Assembly (NCBI GenBank): GCA_964441755.1
Contig: CAYTVG010000008.1
Location: forward strand, 1 to 64,000
Length of the DNA stretch: 64,000 nucleotides
Direction: 5' to 3'
DNA from: JAUMBM01 sp964441755
GTDB lineage: Bacteria; Bacteroidota; Bacteroidia; Chitinophagales; Saprospiraceae
In this document: positions 8,040-16,331 of the stretch, piece after piece
Layout: each line of letters opens with the position of its first letter
How positions within the stretch are numbered: position 1 is the first letter of the stretch
Notes under the pieces: model-generated
What the model saw: the letters and a program-made list of their open reading frames with translations, nothing else
What the model was told of the DNA's origin: nothing
The model's database searches: none
Program-made: the position numbers and the translations under genes

Positions 8040-8690
8040 ATGAAAAAGAAAAACTTGCTATTGTGTGCAGCCTGCCTGCTGCAGCTTTTCGTGCAGGCAC
8101 AGTCACCCGAGTTTACGACCGATGCAGCACCCGCCTGGGAGCAGCAGCAGCGCTGGACGCTAATCGACCACGAAGCAGGTCGATTCAGGATCATGAGCCC
8201 CGGGCCACTGCAGGAAAAGGTGGACAGCGTGCCCACTGTCATGGGCATGATTGCCTACCACACCTTTTTTTTCCAGCCCCCCAATGAGCTGGCCGACAAT
8301 GCAGTGTATATGCTGAGCTACTGCGACTATCCCGAGGGAAGTCTGCACAGCGACAGCACGGAGCTGGTAGCCGAATTTTTTGAAGCAACGGTGGCGAGCG
8401 CTGCCGAAAGTGTGGGCGGAGACGTCCGCTACAGCGATGTGCGCAATGTATACGAATTTCCGGGCAGGGTGTGGCGCATAGACTACAAGAATGGCCGCGC
8501 CAGCGTGCATACCCACGCCTGCGTGGTAGGCAACCGCTATTATGCGGTGCAGACGGTGAGCCGGCGCGAGCTGGCGCTCAACCGCTGGTCAGACAGGTTC
8601 ATTAATTCTTTTGAGGTAGTTTGGCAACAGGCTGTAAATGAAAAGCTGACACCTCAACGACCTCGTCATATTAAAAAACAGCGATCATAA
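8040..8690 (+). CDS. Secreted protein of unknown function
   Basis: The ATG at 8040 gives 216 residues starting MKKKNLLLCAACLLQLFVQA, a clear signal peptide with likely cleavage after A20. The mature part is a compact alpha/beta-like sequence with no motif I recognise (landmarks: FRIMSPGPLQEKVDS, MIAYHTFFFQPP, YFVVGN-like CVVGNRYYAVQ near the end). Such single-domain exported proteins are common in Bacteroidota. It has no T9SS tail, so it is probably periplasmic. It stands alone, between the divergent sirtuin gene and the convergent peroxidase gene. The frame continues 22 codons upstream but those would spoil the signal peptide. Confidence 0.8.
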   Translation: MKKKNLLLCAACLLQLFVQAQSPEFTTDAAPAWEQQQRWTLIDHEAGRFRIMSPGPLQEKVDSVPTVMGMIAYHTFFFQPPNELADNAVYMLSYCDYPEGSLHSDSTELVAEFFEATVASAAESVGGDVRYSDVRNVYEFPGRVWRIDYKNGRASVHTHACVVGNRYYAVQTVSRRELALNRWSDRFINSFEVVWQQAVNEKLTPQRPRHIKKQRS

Positions 8691-8748
8691 CTATTTGACC
8701 GGCAGCAGGAAGTGCTGCCCCTGCCTGCTGCCGGTAAATCGATGTTGA

Positions 8749-10692
8749 TTAATAGACTCCTCCTACGGGTCGACTGTTCCACTGGGGTTGGTTGTCAAAT
8801 CCGGGTAGTGTTTTGGGAGGACTACCAGTACGGGAGGTATCTGTGAGGCTTTTCATAAAAGCGATGATATCCCGTTGCTCAGCATCAGTAAGTTCAAGCG
8901 GGTCGCCGCTCAGCGTCTGATTTTCCAATAAAATACCGAGCCCGTTGCCGCCGCCCCGGTTGTAAAAATCCATGACTTCCTCCAGATTCTTGTAAGCGCC
9001 ATTGTGCATATAGGGAGCAGTGAGTGCCACATTTCTGACGGTCGTAGTTTTGAAAGAATACAAGAGATGAGGTGCTTCATCTGTTGGTCGGCCACTGGCA
9101 ATTCTCCCCCAGTCGGGGTCGATAACAGCAGCATTGGGATGTATGGGTACACCCAGTACTTCTGATTCATTTTCAATGTACAACGGGGGCACTAAGCCGC
9201 TGAAGGTAGGTGCAAAATGGCAGGTACCGCAGGCTGCCTTACCCATGAAAAGGTTGAAACCACGTTTGACGTCTTCTGCCAGTACGTCTGTTTCTGCCCG
9301 GGCGTACCGGTCAAAGGGGCTGTCAAAGGAAGTGAGTGCGGAAAGGTAGGCCGTCAACGCATTGGAAATGCTGTATTGGCTGATGCCCGACTCGGGGTAC
9401 GACTGATGAAATAACTGTTGATATTCTTGACTAAGGTTCAGTTTTTCCGCAATCTGTAAAAAATCTGTATTGAATTCGTCCTCACTCAGGACTACGTGTT
9501 TAAATTGTCTGTCTATGCGGGGTTCACGCAAATCATAAAAAAAACGCTCTGCCAGGATAACGTTGAATAGTCCGGGGGCATTTCGCTGCAGGCTGCTGTT
9601 ACCGTCGTATGCCAAACTTTTGGCTCTGCCGTCAGAGAAAGCCAAAGCAGGATTGTGGCAGGAAGCGCAGGCGCGTTGGTTGTTTTGGGAAAGCACAGGG
9701 TCATAAAAAAGAAGCCTGCCCAAGGCGATTTTTTTGTCTAACAAAGAATCGTCAGCAAACTTACGATAATAGCTGAGGTTAAAAAATCGAATATCAAATA
9801 GATCGTATTTGCCGCCTGAGAGGGGGAGCGGGATATTGCTGAGTTCATGTTCAGACTCTACGCCCAAATTGTTTTGTATTTCCCATACCAAAGATCTTAA
9901 GGGAGCGAGATGATTGCGGTAGAATGAAAGCCTGTCAAAAGAATTAAAATCATCATGGGCTTCCAGCGTGGCAATGGCTTCAGGAAATAAGCTGTTCAGT
10001 TTTTCTGCCAGCGGCGAAGTGCTGCCAGATAGGAGAGGACGATAATAGGACAGGTATTCATACATCGAACGAAGCGAGGCTGCTGCTTCCGGAATTGCAT
10101 TAAGCGACCCTGGTGTGTCGAATCCCGTGAGCCCAAGTGTGAAAATGCGAAGCAATTCCTGTTGTGATGCCTCGAAAAAATGCCTGTGTGTCAGTGGAAT
10201 GTTTTTTTGATAAGCTACAATTTGTGAAGCTTCTTTTCGAAGGATATTGACGAAACTATCAATATCTTCCAGTGGAAGGGGACCTTCTTCGTGTAACAAT
10301 TCGTCTAAAACCTGCAATCCCTGGGGTGCAAGTACGTTAACCATGGGCACATTAGGTTCCAAACTGGGCAGGGGGGGGCCGTTGAGTGATTTTTTGATCG
10401 AAAAAGGATCGTTGAATTCCAGCAAAAAGCTGACACGCTTAAAAGCGAGCCGTGTCGCATAGTGGGCTTCCCGTAGCTGCTGGTAGCTTGTATCAATTTG
10501 TCTGGCTGATTGACAACTGGCTTGATAGCCATCTATTTCGGTTATCAGCGCGTCTAGCTGTAGATGAAAGCGAGTAGTCAGTGAATCTATCAGCTGGCGC
10601 TGCTGGTCAATGGCTGGTTTTGGCTCAATAGAAAACTGCCAGGAAAAAGCAGCGATGGCCAGTAAACCTAGAAAGAGTCGCTTTTTTTTCAT
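8749..10692 (-). CDS. Di-haem cytochrome c peroxidase family protein with N-terminal helical extension
   Basis: The start at 10692 (MKKKRLFLGLLAIAAFSW) gives 647 residues with a signal peptide. Two haem c sites are present: CASCH at about 339-343 and CGTCH at about 487-491, the CCP/MauG arrangement. Characteristic stretches are LGRLLFYDPVLS before the first haem and TAPYMHNGAYKNLEEVMDFYNRGG near the C-terminus. The first 280 or so residues form a helical domain with LNGPPLPS and EGLQVLDELLHEE-like segments, resembling the imelysin-like extension seen in longer Bacteroidota homologues. It should act in the periplasm, reducing peroxide or oxidising a partner. It follows the PhoX-like gene on the same strand but a terminator separates them. 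Confidence 0.88.
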   Translation of the reverse strand: MKKKRLFLGLLAIAAFSWQFSIEPKPAIDQQRQLIDSLTTRFHLQLDALITEIDGYQASCQSARQIDTSYQQLREAHYATRLAFKRVSFLLEFNDPFSIKKSLNGPPLPSLEPNVPMVNVLAPQGLQVLDELLHEEGPLPLEDIDSFVNILRKEASQIVAYQKNIPLTHRHFFEASQQELLRIFTLGLTGFDTPGSLNAIPEAAASLRSMYEYLSYYRPLLSGSTSPLAEKLNSLFPEAIATLEAHDDFNSFDRLSFYRNHLAPLRSLVWEIQNNLGVESEHELSNIPLPLSGGKYDLFDIRFFNLSYYRKFADDSLLDKKIALGRLLFYDPVLSQNNQRACASCHNPALAFSDGRAKSLAYDGNSSLQRNAPGLFNVILAERFFYDLREPRIDRQFKHVVLSEDEFNTDFLQIAEKLNLSQEYQQLFHQSYPESGISQYSISNALTAYLSALTSFDSPFDRYARAETDVLAEDVKRGFNLFMGKAACGTCHFAPTFSGLVPPLYIENESEVLGVPIHPNAAVIDPDWGRIASGRPTDEAPHLLYSFKTTTVRNVALTAPYMHNGAYKNLEEVMDFYNRGGGNGLGILLENQTLSGDPLELTDAEQRDIIAFMKSLTDTSRTGSPPKTLPGFDNQPQWNSRPVGGVY

Positions 10693-10704
10693 GCTGTCTG
10701 TAGT

Positions 10705-10740
10705 TAAAAAATGTTGGCGCACATTTACTTGTGCGCCAAC
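10705..10740 (-). terminator. Intrinsic terminator of the PhoX-type gene
   Basis: On the minus strand, arms 10740-10731 and 10722-10713 (GTTGGCGCAC) form a 10-bp stem with an 8-nt loop, followed by a run of T. It lies 45 bp past the PhoX-type stop and directly before the peroxidase gene. Confidence 0.8.
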
Positions 10741-10784
10741 GGTACATGAACCTGTTTACATTTACAACTAAGCAAGTCGTGCGT

Positions 10785-12692
10785 TTATTGGATAATCAGT
10801 TGCTGTACATCACCTGCCGCATTTTGAATGTAGTATACACCTGCGCTCAGATCAGCCACATCAAATTGACTGACATTTTGGTAGACGCGCAGGCGCTGAC
10901 CATTGACATTGTAGATGGCTACATCTGTTGTCTCATTCATAAAGACAGTACGCGTGGTCGGGTTGGGGTAAATGGTGAAGGCGTTGGTCTCGGGCATATC
11001 AGGCTCCTCCAGATTGGTGATTGTCAATCGGTCAAAACCGTGAATGGCGAAAGTAAGGGAGTGATTGAAAGGGAATGGATTGGTGTTGAGCGGGTGTTGT
11101 GAATTGATCAGCAGGGAAGCACCGTCAGGCGTCTGAATGCAGCCCGTAATTTCTGCGCCACGGGGAACAGATGTCAGGCGGATCAGATCGTCGATAGTAG
11201 GGTTTTCAATGGACATGTTGAGCAGATAGGCCTCGCAAGTAGGATTGCTGACACCCGCAGGTGTGCGACCAAAGCTGGTACCGTTGAGGTCCTCAAGGAT
11301 AACCATAAAGCTCTGTCCATCGATTTGCATGACGTAAAGACCATCAGGATTGGTCAGGTGCTTGGACGGATAATCTGCTTCAGCGGGGCTGGTAGCAAAG
11401 TATGGACCTCCTTCGAGGTAAATATAGTTGGTTTCCGTAGCAGGATCATAAGCCCATACGCGACCATAGTAATCCCAGTAGGCGGGGTCATTGGGGCTGC
11501 TTACACCTTGCTCGACAGCGCGCTGAATGTGACCGGGATCGTGTACAGCACCTGCTGCAAACTCGTCTGCCCAGGCACTACCCGGCTTGTCACGGCCCGT
11601 CTCTGTCCAGTAGATAATACCTGTATTGGGGTCAATGGTCACCCACTCTATCCGGTTGTACATAGTAGCACCAACAGCCACTGCTTCTGCCTTGAAATTG
11701 AGCATTTTCTGCGGATCTGTGTTGTCAATTTCAACCCACTTTTCTGCAGTATCGTGCTTATAAACATAGGTCTTGCCAACCGTAAAGTCACCAGGCGTAT
11801 CGGCTACAAATTTAGTCCAAAAGCCAGGCGTATCGTCAACACCGAGGTATACCGTGCGGTTGTCTGCAGCAATGGTACCTCCTTCAAAGCCCTGGCGACC
11901 CCAGTTGTACTGCTTGCGGATAGCAACGGCTTCGCGTGGATCTACTTCGACCATCCAGTTGAAATTCTGGTATTTTTTGACCGTCAGCCCGTCGAATCCC
12001 GGGATGTCGGATTCAATCACGTAATCAAGGGTATCGCGTACGCCTTGGTTGAATCTTCCGGTGCGCTGCGCTGATGGCCTGGAGTCAGGAGGCAGCAGAG
12101 GTAATGTACCGACTGGACCAGTGCTGGTTGAGGAGGCATTGATAGCAGTATTGCTGCCTTGAAACCACTCTTCGGCTGTCCATATACGGCCGTCCACGAT
12201 AGATGCTATACCACCGCAGTTCATGCCCGTCTCACCTACTGTGTTTACAAAATCAACGTTGAAGAACTTACCAGAGCGTCCGTCAGACAATGTCTGATCC
12301 ATTACGTCCAGCAGCCCCGTGATGGGGTCGCGACGCACCCGAAACACGGTCATGCCACCACCATCGCCCAGCAGGTCATCGCGATAAACCATTTCGTGGT
12401 TGACGGATACCCAGCCAAGGCTGTTGTTAGTTGCATCCGGGGTAAAGCCGATGAAATCGTGCCACTCTTTTGCAATGGTACGGCCAGCAGGATTGCCATA
12501 CGTAGGGGTTGTCTGGACCAGGTCATGGCCTCCAACGAAGAGTACCTGCATAGTCAACGGGGAAGGTGGCAACAAAACTGTCTGCGGTACAAAACCCGGC
12601 GGCATGAGCAACTCGTCGGAAAAAATCGTCTGTGCCCGCATGGCCACAGTCGTCAGCACACAAACAAGTGTGAGCAGTAATGCTTTTTTCAT
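10785..12692 (-). CDS. PhoX/DUF839-family protein with T9SS type A sorting domain
   Basis: A 635-residue exported protein. MKKALLLTLVCVLTTVAMRA is a signal peptide. The body matches the PhoX (DUF839) beta-propeller family, with LGWVSVNHEM, FEGGTIAADNRTVYLGVDD, and VTIDPNTGIIYWTETGRD as landmarks; PhoX enzymes are calcium/iron-dependent alkaline phosphatases. The last 65 or so residues (FTIYPNPTTRTVF to the end) are a Por-secretion tail, so the protein is secreted or attached by T9SS. Activity on phosphate esters is inferred; conserved metal ligands were not checked one by one. Neighbours on the same strand are a haem/FG-GAP lipoprotein upstream and a di-haem peroxidase downstream. Confidence 0.85.
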   Translation of the reverse strand: MKKALLLTLVCVLTTVAMRAQTIFSDELLMPPGFVPQTVLLPPSPLTMQVLFVGGHDLVQTTPTYGNPAGRTIAKEWHDFIGFTPDATNNSLGWVSVNHEMVYRDDLLGDGGGMTVFRVRRDPITGLLDVMDQTLSDGRSGKFFNVDFVNTVGETGMNCGGIASIVDGRIWTAEEWFQGSNTAINASSTSTGPVGTLPLLPPDSRPSAQRTGRFNQGVRDTLDYVIESDIPGFDGLTVKKYQNFNWMVEVDPREAVAIRKQYNWGRQGFEGGTIAADNRTVYLGVDDTPGFWTKFVADTPGDFTVGKTYVYKHDTAEKWVEIDNTDPQKMLNFKAEAVAVGATMYNRIEWVTIDPNTGIIYWTETGRDKPGSAWADEFAAGAVHDPGHIQRAVEQGVSSPNDPAYWDYYGRVWAYDPATETNYIYLEGGPYFATSPAEADYPSKHLTNPDGLYVMQIDGQSFMVILEDLNGTSFGRTPAGVSNPTCEAYLLNMSIENPTIDDLIRLTSVPRGAEITGCIQTPDGASLLINSQHPLNTNPFPFNHSLTFAIHGFDRLTITNLEEPDMPETNAFTIYPNPTTRTVFMNETTDVAIYNVNGQRLRVYQNVSQFDVADLSAGVYYIQNAAGDVQQLIIQ

Positions 12693-12731
12693 AACAGAAA
12701 AAATTGTGTAACAAGAATTTAATTAATGCTA

Positions 12732-12739
12732 CAAATCTA
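12732..12739 (-). promoter_or_regulatory. -7 element TAGATTTG for the PhoX-type gene
   Basis: The minus strand reads TAGATTTG about 40 nt before the start codon at 12692, a TAnnTTTG match. A -33 TTG is not evident. Confidence 0.4.
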
Positions 12740-12823
12740 TTTGGCTACTGTAAATCCAGCATGAGGGCTGTATTAGGATTTTGTTAGCTTTTGTTTATAT
12801 ACGCTGCATATGTGATTTAAAAA

Positions 12824-14341
12824 TTATTTTCTGGTTAAGTTTTCAAAATAGATCCATCCTAATCCATTGGTAATCCATTGATTGAGATGATTTCCCGGCG
12901 GTATTACTTCAAATGCCAGGGAACCCACTATCCAGTCTGTATCCCCATCACGATCGGGATCACCTAGGTCCATGGAGATCCATCGTCCGAGTGGCGCCTG
13001 GGGGAAAACATGTTCGCGGAATCCCGCCCCGCCTTCGTTGTCAAAAAAGACTATCGAACGCCCGGGAGCTTTGGCAAAGTCGGGAAAGAATGAAATGGCT
13101 GCAATATCCAAATCGTTGTCGAGGTCAAAATCGGCTGCCTGGCAACTATACGCTCCGTGAAGCGGCAGGAACAGTACTTCAGAAAAATTTAATTGCTGGT
13201 TGATGAATATTCGAATACCATGATAGGGTTTCAATAGGGGCGTATAGTCGGCATTATCTCCATTGCAGTACAGTATGTCGGGTGCACCATCATGATTCCA
13301 GTCCACGATCTGAAAATCACTGGAACCCCAGCTCGGAGGAAAGGAGAGTAATTTTTTTTCAACAAACCGATTAGCTCCTTGATTGAGAAACAGCCTGAAC
13401 CCTTCATCGCCTTGTCCAAAAAGTGCCAGCACATCTTTGCGTCCGTCGCCATCGTAATCACGTATGTCAGTTTTGATCGGCCCTGTCTGTCTGCTAAGTA
13501 TATGTTGCCGGAAAGTGTTGCTTTCCTGTCCCTCCCACCAACTCAGTTGCCCGTTCCACTTTCCGAACTCGGCTACAACCAGATCATCATAACCGTCATC
13601 ATTGATATCAGCAATGCTCGTATGTACCGGTCTGATGAGCTGTTGAATAATTAACTGGCTTTTCGCCTGTGGATTATTGGGTTGGAAGTAGATACTGCCT
13701 GAAGGGACGTCTGTAGGGCTGAAATTTCCGATACAGGTAAAATACAGGCCATTTGGGGTCTCTGTTATATCTACGACACCTCCAGGGATTTTGTTGCCTG
13801 CTCGTAACTCATTGGGTGGTTGAGACCACCATACTTGCTCTTTGTGTATATCACTCGCGTAATAGCCGCCATACTTGGAGAAAAGCAGGTCGATAGTACC
13901 GGGGGGAGAAGAAAAAATGGGAGAAAAATGGGGTTTAAATAAGGTCTGTTCTTTGGCCGGGGGAGGCTCGTACCGGGGGAGGCTGTCAGGTGACAGTGTG
14001 AGAAAGTAATCACATATTTTTTCCCACTCGGCAGTTGTAAGTTGTGGACTTGCCGGGAAGACAGATTCGAGTGCAGGGGTTTCCAGTAAGGCCGAACGCA
14101 GGGTATCGGAAGCATAGATGCCGAGGAAGTAACCCATCCTTGGTAGTATGTGCGTGGCCCAAGTGTTCTTATCAAGATCGGCAGGGGACGGCAGCGAGTG
14201 GCAACGTCCACAGTGGCTTGTTAGTAAGGTATTGGTACTATCCGGAGTTGTTGGCGAGGGCTTATCTACCGCTTGATTACAACCTGCCATGCTTACTACA
14301 ATGACAAATATCAATAAATTAGATAGATGTATACGGGGCAT
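12824..14341 (-). CDS. FG-GAP/VCBS-repeat lipoprotein with one c-type haem site
   Basis: A 505-residue lipoprotein: the signal peptide ends in SMAGC with lipidated C21. A single haem c motif CGRCH (44-48) follows almost at once, with M69 (LPRMGY) as a possible axial ligand. The rest is a repeat domain with calcium-binding FG-GAP/VCBS motifs such as DINDDGYDDLVV, DYDGDGRKDVLAL, DWNHDGAPDIL and DFDLDNDLDIAAI, the pattern of a seven-bladed propeller. This fusion suggests an envelope electron-transfer protein with a docking or carbohydrate-facing propeller; that role is inference. It is the first of three same-strand genes for exported redox or phosphatase proteins. Confidence 0.85.
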   Translation of the reverse strand: MPRIHLSNLLIFVIVVSMAGCNQAVDKPSPTTPDSTNTLLTSHCGRCHSLPSPADLDKNTWATHILPRMGYFLGIYASDTLRSALLETPALESVFPASPQLTTAEWEKICDYFLTLSPDSLPRYEPPPAKEQTLFKPHFSPIFSSPPGTIDLLFSKYGGYYASDIHKEQVWWSQPPNELRAGNKIPGGVVDITETPNGLYFTCIGNFSPTDVPSGSIYFQPNNPQAKSQLIIQQLIRPVHTSIADINDDGYDDLVVAEFGKWNGQLSWWEGQESNTFRQHILSRQTGPIKTDIRDYDGDGRKDVLALFGQGDEGFRLFLNQGANRFVEKKLLSFPPSWGSSDFQIVDWNHDGAPDILYCNGDNADYTPLLKPYHGIRIFINQQLNFSEVLFLPLHGAYSCQAADFDLDNDLDIAAISFFPDFAKAPGRSIVFFDNEGGAGFREHVFPQAPLGRWISMDLGDPDRDGDTDWIVGSLAFEVIPPGNHLNQWITNGLGWIYFENLTRK

Positions 14342-14790
14342 TTCTCTTTATGATTTGGGCGCTACAGTGAGCAGGTAGCAGCAGAAATGATGAAAATCAT
14401 TGGCGCCCAAAACTATAACGGCATTATTAAGTGGCTATTAATTATGTATTAATTAGCAGGACAAATACACCCTTCTCAATAGGTATTGTATGGCCCGGCC
14501 GGCCAGGATTATTCGCGTGGGTCGATGCTTTCTTGTGTAAAGCAGCCAATGAAACAGCGCAGACTGAGAATCTTGACAAGTTATGAAGGGGCTAATTCTT
14601 GGTTTCTTGCAATAATATGAAGTGTTTTCTTCCGTATCGTTATTCCTTTGGCGACTGCCAGACTGTTGCTACTGCTGATAAATAGTAACAGAATATGGGA
14701 ATAATCATTTTCATTACAGACATTAGCATTTACCTTTGTCTATTGCAGCCAACCGCCGGCCTTTAGCCGGCAGCAAAACAGGACAGGCAG
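14342..14790. other. Intergenic region between divergent genes
   Basis: No credible gene. A 9-bp inverted repeat (TTTGGGCGC at 14354-14362, GCGCCCAAA at 14403-14411) lies just upstream of the FG-GAP lipoprotein start and could be an operator or leader stem. GCCGGC/GCCGGC arms flank CTTTA at about 14757. The coaD -7 element is at 14731. Confidence 0.5.
14731..14738 (+). promoter_or_regulatory. -7 element TACCTTTG for coaD
   Basis: TACCTTTG lies 52 nt before the coaD ATG at 14791. A TTG at the -33 distance is not clear. Confidence 0.45.
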
Positions 14791-15270
14791 ATGGAAAAGA
14801 TATGCATATTCCCCGGATCTTTTGACCCCATCACCCAAGGGCACGTTGACCTGGTGAAGCGGGCACTTCCTTTATTCGACCAGGTGATTGTAGCCATCGG
14901 TTACAATACACAGAAGAGCACGCTCTTCTCACTGGAGCAGCGTATCGCCTGGATTCGGGAGGTTTTTGCAGGCGAACCCAAGGTGCGTGTAGATCAGTTT
15001 GAAGGGCTGACTGCTCATTATGCGCGGCGCATAGGTGCGCACTACCTGCTGCGCGGCTTGCGCAATGCAGCGGACTTTGACTACGAAAAGACTATTTCCC
15101 AGCTCAACCACATTGTAGGGGAGGGGATAGAGACCTGGTTTTTGATCAGTCAGCCGGCTTACTCGCACATTAGTTCGACCATTGTGCGCGAGATTATCAA
15201 AGGGCAAGGGGATGCAAGTCCGTTTTTGCCGGAAATTGTCTACAAAGATCTGCTTGTCCAGAAAAAATAA
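14791..15270 (+). CDS. coaD: Phosphopantetheine adenylyltransferase CoaD
   Basis: CoaD transfers AMP from ATP to 4'-phosphopantetheine, the fourth step of coenzyme A synthesis in the cytosol. The 159-residue length is standard. The nucleotidyltransferase signature is complete: FPGSFDPITQGH (7-18) with the TxGH-type motif at 15-18, RGLRNAADFDYE in the middle, and the C-terminal ISSTIVREI motif. The gene is monocistronic in appearance: it has its own TACCTTTG element upstream and a 21-bp perfect hairpin 7 bp after the stop. Confidence 0.97.
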   Translation: MEKICIFPGSFDPITQGHVDLVKRALPLFDQVIVAIGYNTQKSTLFSLEQRIAWIREVFAGEPKVRVDQFEGLTAHYARRIGAHYLLRGLRNAADFDYEKTISQLNHIVGEGIETWFLISQPAYSHISSTIVREIIKGQGDASPFLPEIVYKDLLVQKK

Positions 15271-15277
15271 CGCAACC

Positions 15278-15323
15278 GTCCGGCAGTTTTTTGGTGGCTC
15301 ATGCCACCAAAAAACTGCCGGAC
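15278..15323 (+). terminator. Perfect 21-bp hairpin after coaD
   Basis: Arms 15278-15298 and 15303-15323 pair perfectly around TCAT. The T-run is inside the stem (TTTTTTGGTGGC), as in the 7867 hairpin. It begins 7 bp after the coaD stop. Confidence 0.8.
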
Positions 15324-15329
15324 AACTAA

Positions 15330-15408
15330 ATGTGTATTAAATTTTTTTAAAAAATCCAATACACATACAAGCCGGGCTGCTTCGCTGCAGCTGCAGCGAA
15401 GCAGCCCG
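15330..15408. repeat. Two further inverted repeats before the HAD gene
   Basis: ATGTGTATT (15330-15338) pairs with AATACACAT (15358-15366) around an A/T-rich centre. A perfect 36-bp palindrome with no loop lies at 15373-15408 (CGGGCTGCTTCGCTGCAG and its complement). Together with the coaD hairpin this makes three successive inverted repeats in 180 bp. Confidence 0.8.
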
Positions 15409-15451
15409 CCTACAGCAAACAACTACCCACCATGTACAGCAAACAACCAGC

Positions 15452-16150
15452 ATGACCAAACAAAAAAGCTACGATTGGCTGCTTTTTGACGCCGACAACA
15501 CCTTGCTCGATTTCTATGCGGCCGAGCGCCTGAGCCTTCGGACGGCCATGGAGGAGGAGGGGCTTCCTTTTTCCGATGAGCACCATGCCCTCTATGAAAC
15601 CATCAACAAAGCGTGCTGGCACGACTTTGAGCATGGCCTGATGAGCAAGGAGCAGCTCCGCACGGAGCGTTTTTCTCGTTTTTTTTACCAGGCAGGCGTG
15701 CGCGGTATTGATGCTGCGGCTTTCGCCGACAGCTACCTCGCTGCCCTGGCCGGGGCCGGGCAGCTGCTGGACGGGGTTGAAAATTTGCTCAGGGCGCTGG
15801 AGCCGAATTATAAAATGGGGTTGATTACCAATGGGTTAAAAGAGGTGCAGCGGCCGCGGCTGCAGGCGAGCGGCTTGGCGCCATTTTTTTCGGTGGTGGT
15901 CGTTTCCGACGAGATAGGGCCTGCCAAGCCGCAGGCTGCTTTTTTTGAGCATACCTTTGCGGCTATGGGCGGGCCACCGCCCGAGCGGGTGCTGGTGATC
16001 GGCGACAACCTGCACGCGGATGTCAAGGGGGGGCAGGATTTTGGCACGCATACCTGCTGGTATAACCCGCAGGCGACGCCTCCCTGGCTGCAAGTGCAGC
16101 CGACCTGGGAGATTCGCCGGCTTGATGAACTGACAGCTATATTATTGTAG
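15452..16150 (+). CDS. HAD-superfamily hydrolase, YjjG-like 5'-nucleotidase
   Basis: A 232-residue haloacid-dehalogenase phosphatase. Motif I is FDADNTLLD with nucleophile D13 and acid D15; motif II is LITNGL; motif III is in GPAKPQ; motif IV is VLVIGDNLHADV. The helical cap (RLSLRTAMEEEG to about residue 95) and the ADNTLLDF start match YjjG, a pyrimidine nucleotidase that clears non-canonical nucleotides. Substrate is inferred from subfamily resemblance. A hairpin array separates it from coaD, and a terminator-like stem follows. Confidence 0.87.
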   Translation: MTKQKSYDWLLFDADNTLLDFYAAERLSLRTAMEEEGLPFSDEHHALYETINKACWHDFEHGLMSKEQLRTERFSRFFYQAGVRGIDAAAFADSYLAALAGAGQLLDGVENLLRALEPNYKMGLITNGLKEVQRPRLQASGLAPFFSVVVVSDEIGPAKPQAAFFEHTFAAMGGPPPERVLVIGDNLHADVKGGQDFGTHTCWYNPQATPPWLQVQPTWEIRRLDELTAILL

Positions 16151-16174
16151 CTTTGCGCACCTCCGGGTGCATTT

Positions 16175-16201
16175 CGGGTTTTTTGCCGCAGGCAAAACCC
16201 G
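16175..16201 (+). terminator. Hairpin after the HAD gene
   Basis: CGGGTTTTTTGCC (16175-16187) pairs with GGCAAAACCCG (16191-16201), with two extra T bulged. It is 25 bp past the stop codon. Confidence 0.6.
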
Positions 16202-16331
16202 GCTATTGTAGGCAGATTGTCAGGTTTTTGAAGGCGCACGGGGCGCTACGGGATCAAAAAAATGTAAGGCTTTGTAACCGCTGCCTGACATCCCGAACAG
16301 GTGCTAATAGCATCAACTGAATACATTCTTT

